A stretch of DNA of 64,000 nt, taken from the NCBI GenBank assembly GCA_023229505.1, contig JALNZD010000017.1:10695-74694 (forward strand). Reading direction: 5' to 3'. The notes below the pieces were generated by a model. That model worked only from the letters and a program-made list of their open reading frames with translations. It did no database searches and had not been told where the DNA came from. This DNA comes from Bacteroidales bacterium (GTDB lineage Bacteria; Bacteroidota; Bacteroidia; Bacteroidales; JAGOPY01). Both the position numbers and the translations under genes were made by a program. Of this stretch, positions 51,708 through 61,032 are shown one piece after another; the stretch's first letter is position 1, and every line of letters starts with the position of its first letter.

Positions 51708-52528
51708 TTAATATCATATTGGAGTGATATCTGCGGGGTAAAACCTAGGTATTGGTGATAGGCAGAGGAAAATTCAAAAAGAAGCCGGTTATGGCGTAAA
51801 CCTGTACCAAATGAGTAAGAAGCCGGGAAAATCCTTATACCGCCCCTGATGAAAAAAATATCCCTGAAGATATACTCCATCCCGATCTTCAGACATGGAG
51901 AGAGGTCCAGGTCCTTTTCACATTCGGCATGTATGAACAAAGCGGGTGAATACTGAAATGACATACCAAGTTTGAGTATAGCAGGCAGGGTTGCATTATC
52001 TTTACTTTTATAATACAATTGAAAGGGATTGAAGGTGGCAAAAGCCAGGTTTACTTTTTTTGAAAGAACGATAATGGTGCCTAATTCATAACTGACCTGG
52101 TGAAGAGGCGGGGCTTCTCCTCCCGCTTTTTGAAAGACATAGACAAGGCTGATCCCTGTGAGGACATGTTCCCCAAATTGCCGCCCATAGCCGAGGCTGA
52201 CCTTTTGATCGATAAAAGCCTGGTATCCTGAAAATATGGTGAAAATGCCCAGGCAGCCTTTACCGGCAGGAATCGATGCAGCAATGGCATAATATCCCAG
52301 CTCCTTCATAAGATATCGCTGTTCCGCGTTTGTTGCCAATGAAATATGATTATACCTGGCCAACCCGGCCGGGTTGTTAGCCACGGCCCAGGCATCTTCC
52401 AATCCTGCTGAGACCCCTGCTAATGAGGCGCTTCTTGCCCCTGCAGCGGTCGTTTGACATTTTAACTGTAACCAGGGAACCAGCACCATCACGCATACAA
52501 GTACCCTCCATATTAACCTGATGCTCAT
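51704..52528 (-). CDS. PorV/PorQ-like outer-membrane barrel protein
   Basis: A 274-residue exported protein with a signal peptide (1-25). The conserved opening ARSASLAGVSAGLEDAWAVANNPAGLARY is shared with the UPF0164/PorV/PorQ group of FadL-like barrels; beta strands continue to the C-terminal FTPQISLQYDIK. PorV and PorQ work in the T9SS attachment complex, but this protein is shorter than either, so assignment to that function is not justified. It is the first gene of a two-gene operon with the helix-hairpin-helix barrel protein. Confidence 0.68.
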   Translation of the reverse strand: MSIRLIWRVLVCVMVLVPWLQLKCQTTAAGARSASLAGVSAGLEDAWAVANNPAGLARYNHISLATNAEQRYLMKELGYYAIAASIPAGKGCLGIFTIFSGYQAFIDQKVSLGYGRQFGEHVLTGISLVYVFQKAGGEAPPLHQVSYELGTIIVLSKKVNLAFATFNPFQLYYKSKDNATLPAILKLGMSFQYSPALFIHAECEKDLDLSPCLKIGMEYIFRDIFFIRGGIRIFPASYSFGTGLRHNRLLFEFSSAYHQYLGFTPQISLQYDIK

Positions 52529-52547
52529 TATAATTTATTTTGAATTT

Positions 52548-52620
52548 GAAATCAGTGGAACAGTGGAACGGTGAAACAGTGGAACCGAAACTTAAATTTT
52601 CAATTTTCAATTTTCAATTT
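52548..52620. repeat. AGTGGAAC and TCAATTTT tandem tracts
   Basis: 52548-52590 holds 8-base units such as AGTGGAAC and GGTGAAAC. 52592-52620 holds 8-base units TTTTCAAT. They lie between divergent genes. Confidence 0.8.
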
Positions 52621-52680
52621 GATATTACTGGTTAATCCGTTTTTTCCTCATTTTATACCCGGTCAAAACAGTAAAAAAAA

Positions 52681-52688
52681 TAATTTTG
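52681..52688 (+). promoter_or_regulatory. -7 box of the DUF2461 gene
   Basis: TAATTTTG, an exact match, only 11 bases before ATG 52700. Confidence 0.55.
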
Positions 52689-52699
52689 TTAAAAAAAAC

Positions 52700-53356
52700 A
52701 TGGATACTATCTTATTTGAATTCCTCAGAGATCTGAAAACCAATAATAACCGTGAATGGTTTCAGGCTAACAAAGACCGTTATAACCAGGCGCGGCTGGC
52801 ATTTGAATCTTTTATCAATGAATTGATCCCCCTGATCAGAACTGTTGATCCACTGGTTGATATGATCACGGCAAAGGATTGTGTATTCAGGATTTATCGC
52901 GATGTACGCTTTTCTGCTGACAAGGCACCTTATAAGACCAATATGGGTGCCTATATTGCCAGGGGTGGGAAAAGTTCAGTCATGGCGGGTTATTATGTCC
53001 ATTTCGAACACGGGGAATCATTCCTGGCAGGTGGGCTTTATATGCCGCCTGCAGAAACCCTGAAGAAAATCCGGGATGAGATTTATTACCAGGCCGAAGA
53101 TTTAAAAAAAATAATCTACAGAAAAGAATTTACTGATTGTTTCGGGCAGTTGGATGATCCGGGAAAGATGAAGAATCCTCCGAAAGGTTATTCAAAGGAA
53201 TTCCGTGATATAGACCTCCTGAAATTCCGCAGTTATGCTGCCATGCACCCTGTTCCTGACCATGTTGCCTTATCAGAAAGCTACCTCAATTATGCAGTAG
53301 AAGTGTTCCGGACCTTATATCCCCTTAATGCATACTTTAACAGGATGTTTGCCTGA
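52700..53356 (+). CDS. DUF2461 family protein
   Basis: A 218-residue cytoplasmic protein of the DUF2461 (TIGR02453) family: LFEFLRDLKTNNNREWFQANKDRY at the start, CVFRIYRDVRFSADKAPYKTNMGAYI in the middle and LLKFRSYAAMHPV near the end. Length equals the family norm. The family is widespread in bacteria and fungi, and its function is unknown. ATG 52700 is preferred over the longer frame from 52571, which begins inside tandem tracts and contains the -7 box. Confidence 0.88.
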   Translation: MDTILFEFLRDLKTNNNREWFQANKDRYNQARLAFESFINELIPLIRTVDPLVDMITAKDCVFRIYRDVRFSADKAPYKTNMGAYIARGGKSSVMAGYYVHFEHGESFLAGGLYMPPAETLKKIRDEIYYQAEDLKKIIYRKEFTDCFGQLDDPGKMKNPPKGYSKEFRDIDLLKFRSYAAMHPVPDHVALSESYLNYAVEVFRTLYPLNAYFNRMFA

Positions 53357-53618
53357 AACGAAAGTATTTGAAAGGTATTGATTTGCATTATCTTATGAAA
53401 AAGGAAAGTTCTGATCCAAAAGGATAGTTTCCGAAAACTGACCCAAAGCTACCGTTAACTGATTTGTTCTTTACCAGTTTCAGGATGAGAGATATCTTTG
53501 TCTCGGATTAATTGGTTAATTATTTCCTACTTCAGAGGCTTTTGGGGGTTTGGTTAAATTGGTTTACTTTACTTCAAAAGTCCTATCTCACCTAAAACTA
53601 GTAAGACTTGGCAAAAGC
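53357..53618. other. Non-coding spacer after DUF2461
   Basis: No coding frame, tandem tract or known RNA is visible. It leads into two hairpins that separate this gene from gyrB. Confidence 0.4.
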
Positions 53619-53650
53619 AACCCCGGCTCCGTCGGGGTTGTTTTATTTTA
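53619..53650 (+). terminator. Intrinsic terminator
   Basis: AACCCCG pairs with CGGGGTT around a 7-base loop, followed by GTTTTATTTT. It would stop transcription from DUF2461. Confidence 0.75.
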
Positions 53651-53680
53651 GGGACTCCATCCCAAAGTATGGAATCCCTT
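53651..53680. terminator. Second hairpin between convergent genes
   Basis: AGGGACTCCAT and ATGGAATCCCT pair (one mismatch) around an 8-base loop, with TTATTTATT after it on the plus strand. Together with the hairpin before it, it separates DUF2461 and gyrB. Confidence 0.5.
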
Positions 53681-53701
53681 ATTTATTAAGTGTCGATTTT
53701 T

Positions 53702-55663
53702 TTAAGCGTCGATGTTTGCGTATTTGGCATGGGTCTCAATGAATTCCCTTCTTGGCGGGACATCATCACCCATGAGCATGGAGAAAACACGGTCGGCTTC
53801 AGTGCCGTTTTCAATGGTAACCTGGCGCAGGGTTCGGAATGCCGGGTTCATGGTCGTATCCCACAATTGTTCGGCATTCATTTCGCCAAGACCTTTATAA
53901 CGCTGTATGTGAACGTTTTTTTCACTTCCAGTGGCAGAAAATTCCCTTACGGTAGCTTCCCGCTCTTCTTCGGTCCAGCAATAACGCTCATTCTTCCCGC
54001 TTTTGATCAGGTAGAGGGGAGGGGTGGCAATATAAACATAACCCTGCTCGATCAGATCATTCATATACCTGAAAAAGAAAGTGAGGATCAGGGTAGCGAT
54101 ATGGCTGCCATCAACGTCAGCATCAGTCATGATGATGACCTTATGATAACGAAGCTTATCCAGGTTCAGCGCTTTGGTGTCTTCTTCAGTACCGATGGAA
54201 ACACCCAGGGCAGTGAAAATATTCTTGATTTCTTCATTATCGAAGATTTTATGCACCATGGCTTTCTCTACGTTGAGGATCTTGCCCCTCAGGGGAAGGA
54301 TCGCCTGAAAAGCCCTGTCCCGCCCTTGTTTTGCTGTTCCACCGGCTGAATCTCCCTCGACCAGGTAAATTTCTGATTTGGCAGGGTCTCTTTCGGAGCA
54401 ATCCGATAGTTTCCCCGGTAATCCTGAACCGGTGAGCACGTTTTTCCTTTGCACCAGTTCGCGGGCTTTTCGGGCGGCATGACGGGCCATGGCGGCTAAA
54501 ATCACTTTATCAACGATGATCCTGGCGACTTTCGGGTGTTCTTCCAGGTAATAAGCCAGATATTCCGAAACGAGCTGGTCGACAGCCCCCATTACTTCAT
54601 TATTGCCAAGTTTTGTTTTTGTCTGGCCTTCGAACTGGGGCTCCTGGACTTTAACCGATATGATGGCAGTAAGTCCTTCCCGGAAGTCATCCCCGTTAAT
54701 GTCGAATTTCAATTTTGAAAGAAATCCTGCTTTATCGGCATAGGCTTTCAGGGTGCGGGTAAGCCCCCTCCTGAAACCTGCAAGGTGTGTGCCTCCTTCA
54801 TGGGTATTAATGTTATTGACGTAAGCGTGAATATTCTCCGCAAAAGAAGTATTGTATTGCAGGGCAATTTCCATGGGAATATCGCTCTTTTCCCCTTCGA
54901 TGGTTATGGGATCGGACATTAGTGCTTCCCGGTTAACATCGAGGTATTTGATGAAATCCTTCAGCCCTTCTTCAGAGTAAAATTCAGTTGAGAGAAAGCT
55001 GCCATCTTCGTTTCGTTGACGCTCGTCGGTGATTGTCAGCCGGATGCCTTTGTTCAGGAAAGCCAGCTCACGCAATCGGGTTGAGATCAATTCATAATCG
55101 TATTCGGTGACAATGAAGATGCTATCGTCTGGCGTAAAAGTCACCTGGGTTCCGGTTTTATCCGTTTCCCCGATCACTTTGACACTATAGACCGGCTTTC
55201 CATAATTGTATTCCTGCTGGAAAATCTTTCCTTCCCTGTAAATAGTGGCGACAAGTTTTTTCGAAAGGGCATTGACGCAGGAGACCCCGACGCCATGCAA
55301 TCCTCCCGATACTTTATAAGAACCTTTGTCAAATTTTCCACCGGCATGAAGGACAGTCATAACCACTTCCAGTGCAGACCGGTTTTCCTTTTCGTGCAGC
55401 CCCGTAGGGATGCCACGGCCATTGTCGATTACGGTGATTGAATTGCCTTCATGTATGATCAGATCGATGCGGTCACAAAATCCGCCAAGGGCTTCGTCGA
55501 TGGAGTTGTCGACCACTTCATGCACCAAATGGTGCAAACCCCGCTGGCTGATGTCGCCAATGTACATCGCCGGACGCTTGCGGACGGCTTCCAAACCCTC
55601 CAGAACCTGTATATTGTCAGCTGTATATTCCTGTGCCTGTAAGTTTTTTTCTTCTGCAGTCAT
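53702..55663 (-). CDS. gyrB: DNA gyrase subunit B
   Basis: A 653-residue type IIA topoisomerase ATPase subunit. The GHKL ATPase opens with AVRKRPAMYIGD and HHLVHEVVDNSIDEALGG, and GGLHGVGVSCVNALS follows. The transducer includes QTKTKLGNNEV. The TOPRIM domain has LVEGDSAGG, PLRGKILNVEKA and DADVDGSHIATL. The C-terminus is QRYKGLGEMN with the usual LRQVTIENGTEAD. Start at ATG 55663; an in-frame TTG lies two codons earlier. GyrB and ParE are similar; the short C-terminus and DNA-gyrase-like motifs favour GyrB. Its own -7 box lies upstream. Confidence 0.94.
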   Translation of the reverse strand: MTAEEKNLQAQEYTADNIQVLEGLEAVRKRPAMYIGDISQRGLHHLVHEVVDNSIDEALGGFCDRIDLIIHEGNSITVIDNGRGIPTGLHEKENRSALEVVMTVLHAGGKFDKGSYKVSGGLHGVGVSCVNALSKKLVATIYREGKIFQQEYNYGKPVYSVKVIGETDKTGTQVTFTPDDSIFIVTEYDYELISTRLRELAFLNKGIRLTITDERQRNEDGSFLSTEFYSEEGLKDFIKYLDVNREALMSDPITIEGEKSDIPMEIALQYNTSFAENIHAYVNNINTHEGGTHLAGFRRGLTRTLKAYADKAGFLSKLKFDINGDDFREGLTAIISVKVQEPQFEGQTKTKLGNNEVMGAVDQLVSEYLAYYLEEHPKVARIIVDKVILAAMARHAARKARELVQRKNVLTGSGLPGKLSDCSERDPAKSEIYLVEGDSAGGTAKQGRDRAFQAILPLRGKILNVEKAMVHKIFDNEEIKNIFTALGVSIGTEEDTKALNLDKLRYHKVIIMTDADVDGSHIATLILTFFFRYMNDLIEQGYVYIATPPLYLIKSGKNERYCWTEEEREATVREFSATGSEKNVHIQRYKGLGEMNAEQLWDTTMNPAFRTLRQVTIENGTEADRVFSMLMGDDVPPRREFIETHAKYANIDA

Positions 55664-55696
55664 AATCAATTAGTTACATAAAAATAGATAAGTTAA

Positions 55697-55704
55697 CAAA
55701 TTTA
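55697..55704 (-). promoter_or_regulatory. -7 box of gyrB
   Basis: TAAATTTG on the minus strand, an exact match to TAnnTTTG, 34 bases before ATG 55663. Confidence 0.45.
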
Positions 55705-55791
55705 CGGATTTTTCCTGAATAAAATTGAGAAAACATCAGTAAAATCAAGCATTTTATTAACAAAATCGTGTTGAAAGGATTAGGGCTTATT

Positions 55792-57489
55792 TCAGAAGGT
55801 TAATTTGACCCCGGCCATCATCTGGATGCCCTGTACCGGATACTGATACCATCGCTGGTAATGTTGATTCAATATATTACTGGCATCTATATAAGCTGAA
55901 ATCATTTTATTGACCTGGTACTCGAAACCAAGGCCCAGGTCAAATGCTCCGCTGACCTTGACAGGGACGACTTCACCTGCTTCAAATGTCCGTGCATATT
56001 TTGATCCTAATGCCAGGACTGAAGCCCTGATGGTGTATTTTTCCATTAAAGTATATCCGGCATCCAGTCCGATTTCAAAGTTTGGCATTTGCCATGCTTT
56101 CACTTCATCCTTAGGAATATAATGATAATAAGCAGCCATTAAGCGGGCCGAGAATTGGTTGACCTGCATATAACCCAGGCTGGCTTTAATTTTTAGCAGG
56201 TTGATGTCTTCATAAATGACATCGAACTTATTCTGTAAAACCAGCGATGTGTCAGTCACAAACAGTGGCATGTCATTCAGGTAAGAGTAATAGGCCTCGG
56301 CCAGAAAATTCAACCCGCCGGCATTACCTGTAATCCCGCCTCCGATCTTGATTCGCTCGTCAGTATAATAAATCAGGGGAGTGGAGGTCATAAAAGGGTT
56401 GATCCCGGCCAGGCTCCTGAAAGAATTAATTGACCTGTTCCCGGAGACCTCCGCGAAAGCTTTAAGTTTTTCATCTATGATCACAACTTCGGCTTTCAAT
56501 ACAGGGAATGCATCCATTCCCATAGTTGTTTGATTGGCAGAGCTTCCGGCTGCAATATTGATGTTCAATCCTGCTTCAAACCTGTATTGCCCGAACCCAA
56601 ACCGGTAGATGGGCCTGATCAGGATAAATAAAGGGTTGGAAGATGAGATGGAGTCCTTGTAATTCAAGTAATCCAACCCCAAATCCAGGGCAAAAGAATG
56701 CTTAAAATCATTGCCAATGGTTTTAAATCCTTTATCCAGATCAGTAATAAAAGATACCTGGGATTCCCTCGTGCCATAGAAGTCGGAGAAGTAATGAAGT
56801 CCAAGCCGGAAAAGGTGGTTCAGCTTATACTTTTCTTTGTAATTGCTGCTGTATTCCGCATTGCCTTGCAAATGCTGAAATCTTTGCCGGATATCATCTT
56901 TGGAATATTGTACGTCAGGAAAATTGTCGGGAACGAATCCATAAAAATGAACTACATCACGGTTGTAACCAATATCGGCAGACAAGGTATGATTTTTCGA
57001 AAATGTCTTTCCGTAGACTGAAATGAGGTTATGACTGTAACCACTAGGGGGATACCCTTTTATTTTTCCCTGGGAAGAATGGTGCTTAAGCCTGGCCCCA
57101 AACTGGTATTTTTCCGATCGAAGAGAGCTGGCCATAAACTCCAGGTATGGCGTTGTATAATTACCGAACCCGACTTTTGCATAATTTCTGTATATCTCGT
57201 CCTGTTCCCCTTCACTGAATTTCATAGGCTCGACCGGATCAAGTTCCAGGCGGGTTTCAAGTCTTTTCGTTACATAATCATATTCGAAAGAAGGAGTGTC
57301 CTGTTCACCCGGGGTTATTTCCGGTCTGAAAGGTATTTTAGTGGCATCGCTGATGGAAGGAATGTAAGGTGCGATGATGGTCACCTCTTCATTTTGCCCC
57401 TGTCCGTATGAGAAATAACCGCTAAATACCAATATACTGATGGATATCAGATAAATTAAAAAGTTTCTCTTTAGGATCTTCGTTATCAT
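55792..57489 (-). CDS. Outer-membrane beta-barrel protein paired with a TPR protein
   Basis: A 565-residue exported protein starting at ATG 57489, with a signal peptide to about residue 30 (SYGQG). A short N-terminal tail (EVTIIAPYIPSISDATKIP) resembles the periplasmic peptide found before TonB-like barrels. The rest alternates beta strands (YAKVGFGNYTTPYLEFMASS, YQFGARLKHHSSQG, LSADIGYNRDVVHFYG and so on) and ends in an aromatic residue, VQGIQMMAGVKLTF, as outer-membrane barrels do. No plug domain is evident. The TPR gene upstream, 38 bases away, suggests a complex across the periplasm and outer membrane. Confidence 0.75.
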   Translation of the reverse strand: MITKILKRNFLIYLISISILVFSGYFSYGQGQNEEVTIIAPYIPSISDATKIPFRPEITPGEQDTPSFEYDYVTKRLETRLELDPVEPMKFSEGEQDEIYRNYAKVGFGNYTTPYLEFMASSLRSEKYQFGARLKHHSSQGKIKGYPPSGYSHNLISVYGKTFSKNHTLSADIGYNRDVVHFYGFVPDNFPDVQYSKDDIRQRFQHLQGNAEYSSNYKEKYKLNHLFRLGLHYFSDFYGTRESQVSFITDLDKGFKTIGNDFKHSFALDLGLDYLNYKDSISSSNPLFILIRPIYRFGFGQYRFEAGLNINIAAGSSANQTTMGMDAFPVLKAEVVIIDEKLKAFAEVSGNRSINSFRSLAGINPFMTSTPLIYYTDERIKIGGGITGNAGGLNFLAEAYYSYLNDMPLFVTDTSLVLQNKFDVIYEDINLLKIKASLGYMQVNQFSARLMAAYYHYIPKDEVKAWQMPNFEIGLDAGYTLMEKYTIRASVLALGSKYARTFEAGEVVPVKVSGAFDLGLGFEYQVNKMISAYIDASNILNQHYQRWYQYPVQGIQMMAGVKLTF

Positions 57490-57527
57490 GGTCTTCAAAA
57501 TGAATTAAATCCGGAATAATCAGTTTA

Positions 57528-60500
57528 TCAATTACTTAAAGCATCCAGCTTTTCCTTTGCAACAGCGCCCAATTCAGGGCCTTTATAATTATCAAGCACA
57601 CTCTGAAGTGTTTGCCGGGCCTGAAATTCATTGCCATTCTTTAAAAAGATATCGGACAAAAGGATAAAACCTTTGGCTACCCAGTAATCAAAAGCCGCAA
57701 AATTCTCTGCCAGCGCATATATACGTTCTTCAGCCTCGACCAGGCGCCCTGTCTGGAAGGCAATCACTGCCAGCTGATAGCTGGCTTCAGCCCCGGTTTC
57801 GGTGCCGGAAAGCTTTCCGGAGATAGAAAACTCGAATTCAGCCTGTGTAAGGTCCTCCTGGGCGAGATAACTTTGGCCAAGGATAAAATGAGTTTCATTT
57901 GTAAGCTCTGCCGATGCTTTTCCGGAAGAAAGAAGTTTCTGCGCAGCCATGGCCGCTGAAGGAAAGTTTTTTAACCTGTAATGGCATCTCATCTGGCCGG
58001 TTAGCGAGGCAATTGTATTGTCAGGATCTTCAGCCACCATTTCCAGTTGCTCAAACAGTGGTAAAGCGGCTGAATAGTTGCCTTCAGAATACTCCATTGA
58101 TGAAGCTGTGGCAAGAGCGGCTTCTGAGAAACGGGAACGCGGTTTTTCCGCTACCATCTTAAATCCTTCCAATGCCTGGCTTAACTGATTAGATTTTAAG
58201 TAACATTCAGACTGGTAATAATATGCGTTAGCGACAAAAGCACCGTCCGGGAAGCTATCCAGGTATTTTTTGAAGGAGTTGATGGCCTGGTCGCACTTTC
58301 CCTGCATGTAAAGATTCTCGGCCACTTCATAGTTCAGGGAATCTTCTTCGGATGAATTAATTTCGGCAAAAGACAATCCTTTTGCATAAACGTAATACTG
58401 GTCGACCTGTCCGGTTTCAATGTAGATATTCTTCAATGCGGCAAGTGCTTCCTGAGCTTCCTGGGTCCCCGGGAATTTCTCTGTCACATATTTGAAAGAG
58501 CTGATAGCCTGATTATAATCGTTCCTGTTAAAATAGATAAATCCCTTTCTTAGCGATGCCTGGATGGCTTTTCCTGTAGATGGGTAACCTTGTACAAGCT
58601 TATCAAAATAAACCAGTGCCTGGTTTTCCTGGTTGAGCAGGATATAGGATAAAGCCGTTTCGTAAAGGGCATCATCGAGATATCCGGATTTTGGATAATT
58701 ATTGATCAGGACCTTCATGACATCAATCTTCCGGTTGAAATCCCCTTTAGCACCTTCAGAAAGGGCTTTATAATAAAGGGCATAATCCATTGAGGCTTCT
58801 TTTGCCAGGATTGCTTTGTCGTAATTCTTTATAGCCAGGTCATACTTTTTGGAAATGAAGCAGGCGTCGCCCAACCGGAGATATGCATCAGATATGAGCT
58901 TTGGATCGCGCGACTGGCCTGCTTCCAGGAACTTGTTGAATTGCGTGATGGCATCACCATATTCTTTCTGGTTGAAATATGCATAGCCAAGATTGTAGTA
59001 TGCATTGCCATAAAACGATGATCCTTTGGCCTGTTTCGAATTCAGGAAGTCTTTGTAATATTTTATCGCAGCCGGATAATTATTCTGGCGGTAAAATATT
59101 TCTCCGACCCAATAGAGTGATTCGGCCCGTATGGATTCATCATAATTGAGTTCAGAAGCTTTTTGATACAGGTCGAGGGCTCCTTCCAGGTCTTGCATAT
59201 TGAAAAGCTCAGCAGCACGGTAATAAAGGATTTTCTGGTAAGCAGCCTGCAGTTGCTCATTCTTGTTATTGATCAATTCCATGGATACCAACGCTTGCTT
59301 GTAATTTTTGGAAGAGAGGTATAATTGGGAAAGATAACCAAAGCCTTCATCTGAGCGGGGCGAATCCGGATGGTCCTTCAGATAGGATTCAAGCAGGCTG
59401 ATGGATTCATTGTAAGGATTGAAGGGCGATTCCAGACAGATCTTAACATAGTCAAACAGCGCCTCTTCGGCCAGTTCATTGTCAAATCCGTCTTTATAAG
59501 CAGATAAGAAAGCATTGCCGGCATATTTTTTCTGCCCGGTTTCATTATAACAAACACCCAGGTAATAGCTGGCGTTCTGCGACAGAGCATCATTCTGGCG
59601 GATGACTTGCTGGAAATTAGTAATGGCATTTTTATATTCTCCGGCTTTGTAATTCACAAACCCAAGCAGGTAGTGGTCTTCCCGGCTGAGCGAATTCCTG
59701 TTTGACTGTTCATAAATACCAAAATAGAGAGCGGCATTTTTATAATCCTCCGCGTTGAAAAATGCGTTCCCGGTGATCCGGGCGATTTCCGCCTTATTGG
59801 TGTTATTGGACGACTCAATCATAGCAGGGCCAATGGCCATGATCTTTTCATAATCGCCCAGGTAGTGATAGATCTGGATTTTATATAGTGGGATGATCTT
59901 CTGATAGTGGCGATCGCTTTCGAGTTCTTCGAATGATTTTAAAGCCTGTTTATAGTTCCCCTGAAGATAATCAATATGTGCAAGGAAATATTTAGATTGC
60001 CCGTAATAAGGCGATTTCTGGTTGCTGATACGTTGAAAATAGGCTTTTGCTGTAGCCGGGTCTCCGGATTTCAGCTGGGAATAGCCGACCATAAAATAGA
60101 GCTCTTCCCGGCTGGCTTTACCGAGGCCGGAAACATTAACACCCTGGAAAGCCTTGATAGCGTCTTTAAACTTATTATCCCTGAAATATATTTTCCCGAG
60201 GTAAAGGTTGGCTTCACCGGCCAGGGCATTCTCAGGGTAAGTTTCGATGAACCGGCTTATTTTAGCAGGGGCATCAGCATTATTCAGCTCTGCGGCACTG
60301 ATTGCTTCGTGAAAGGCAGCGCTGGTTGTTATTTCGGGATCATCAATAGTCAGATTGCCGGAGATATCGTGATATACCTGGCGTGCTGAGCCGAAATTCC
60401 TTTGCCGGAACAGATCATCTGCCAGCCGGTAGTCCAGTCCGGGTTGCTGAAATGTGGCGTTTTCCTGGCCAAAGCCCGTGAACTGCAAATTGATGAACAA

Positions 60501-60539
60501 TAAAACAGGGATGAAAATCCTTCTCGGTTTAAAACTCAT
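57528..60539 (-). CDS. Large periplasmic TPR protein
   Basis: A 1003-residue exported protein with a signal peptide (ending FTGFG). It is filled with tetratricopeptide-type helical repeats from about residue 35 to the end: FRQRNFGSARQVYHDIS, AGEANLYLGKIYFRDNKFKDAIKAF, YYNLGYAYFNQKEYGDAITQF, SLRKGFIYFNRNDYNQAISSF. I count roughly 24-26 repeats. Such long solenoids scaffold protein complexes. Its partner is presumably the barrel encoded next. Similar TPR-barrel pairs occur in many Bacteroidota, but I know of no established function. Confidence 0.85.
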   Translation of the reverse strand: MSFKPRRIFIPVLLFINLQFTGFGQENATFQQPGLDYRLADDLFRQRNFGSARQVYHDISGNLTIDDPEITTSAAFHEAISAAELNNADAPAKISRFIETYPENALAGEANLYLGKIYFRDNKFKDAIKAFQGVNVSGLGKASREELYFMVGYSQLKSGDPATAKAYFQRISNQKSPYYGQSKYFLAHIDYLQGNYKQALKSFEELESDRHYQKIIPLYKIQIYHYLGDYEKIMAIGPAMIESSNNTNKAEIARITGNAFFNAEDYKNAALYFGIYEQSNRNSLSREDHYLLGFVNYKAGEYKNAITNFQQVIRQNDALSQNASYYLGVCYNETGQKKYAGNAFLSAYKDGFDNELAEEALFDYVKICLESPFNPYNESISLLESYLKDHPDSPRSDEGFGYLSQLYLSSKNYKQALVSMELINNKNEQLQAAYQKILYYRAAELFNMQDLEGALDLYQKASELNYDESIRAESLYWVGEIFYRQNNYPAAIKYYKDFLNSKQAKGSSFYGNAYYNLGYAYFNQKEYGDAITQFNKFLEAGQSRDPKLISDAYLRLGDACFISKKYDLAIKNYDKAILAKEASMDYALYYKALSEGAKGDFNRKIDVMKVLINNYPKSGYLDDALYETALSYILLNQENQALVYFDKLVQGYPSTGKAIQASLRKGFIYFNRNDYNQAISSFKYVTEKFPGTQEAQEALAALKNIYIETGQVDQYYVYAKGLSFAEINSSEEDSLNYEVAENLYMQGKCDQAINSFKKYLDSFPDGAFVANAYYYQSECYLKSNQLSQALEGFKMVAEKPRSRFSEAALATASSMEYSEGNYSAALPLFEQLEMVAEDPDNTIASLTGQMRCHYRLKNFPSAAMAAQKLLSSGKASAELTNETHFILGQSYLAQEDLTQAEFEFSISGKLSGTETGAEASYQLAVIAFQTGRLVEAEERIYALAENFAAFDYWVAKGFILLSDIFLKNGNEFQARQTLQSVLDNYKGPELGAVAKEKLDALSN

Positions 60540-60563
60540 GGTTTATTAGATATACAAGGGTTT

Positions 60564-60571
60564 CAAAGGTA
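60564..60571 (-). promoter_or_regulatory. -7 box of the TPR-barrel operon
   Basis: TACCTTTG on the minus strand, an exact match, 24 bases before ATG 60539. Confidence 0.6.
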
Positions 60572-60711
60572 GAAAATCGACCGATAGGGATGCTTTAGGA
60601 GGATTTAACTTATTAACAAATGATTCTTAATTCGAACGGCAGAAGGTAATTATTATTGTTAAGATGCTAATTTGCCGACCCTTTTAAAAGTCGGCTCAGG
60701 GTCAAAATGGA

Positions 60712-60743
60712 AGAGGCTGCCCCATTATCCGGAGGCAGCCTCT
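60712..60743 (-). terminator. Terminator of the RNase P RNA gene
   Basis: A 10-base perfect stem (AGAGGCTGCC with GGCAGCCTCT) around a 12-base loop, 10 bases after the RNA end. The following minus-strand bases, TCCATTTTG, contain only a weak T-run. Confidence 0.65.
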
Positions 60744-60785
60744 GTTAGTTTCGGGCTGGCAGCCCTGTAAGCAGGATTCTGTATG

Positions 60786-60808
60786 TCCCCGCGAAAGCGG
60801 GGATCTCC
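60786..60808. repeat. GC-rich hairpin element in rnpB, copy 1
   Basis: TCCCCGCGAAAGCGGGGA followed by TCTCC. Related to copy 2 at 61080-61102. Confidence 0.6.
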
Positions 60809-61032
60809 ACCATTTATCTTGGCCAGGCGTCACCGCCTGGCTCCAGCGGCCTACCCGTTCCGACTCCCTTTGTTTCCGCAGGATTCACGCGGGCAGCATG
60901 ATGAGGGTAAATGCTTTTCAGGAAAGCGTTTACCCTGATCGGAACATATTTGGCCTTGCAACCCATAAGGTTTACCCGCCCGCCGTGTCACCACGGCGCG
61001 CCGTGGGCTCTTACCCCACATTTTCACCCTTA

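Noticed and set aside
51704..52528. Assignment as PorV or PorQ of the T9SS
   Set aside because: Only the N-terminal family motif is shared and the protein is shorter; no other T9SS structural gene is adjacent.
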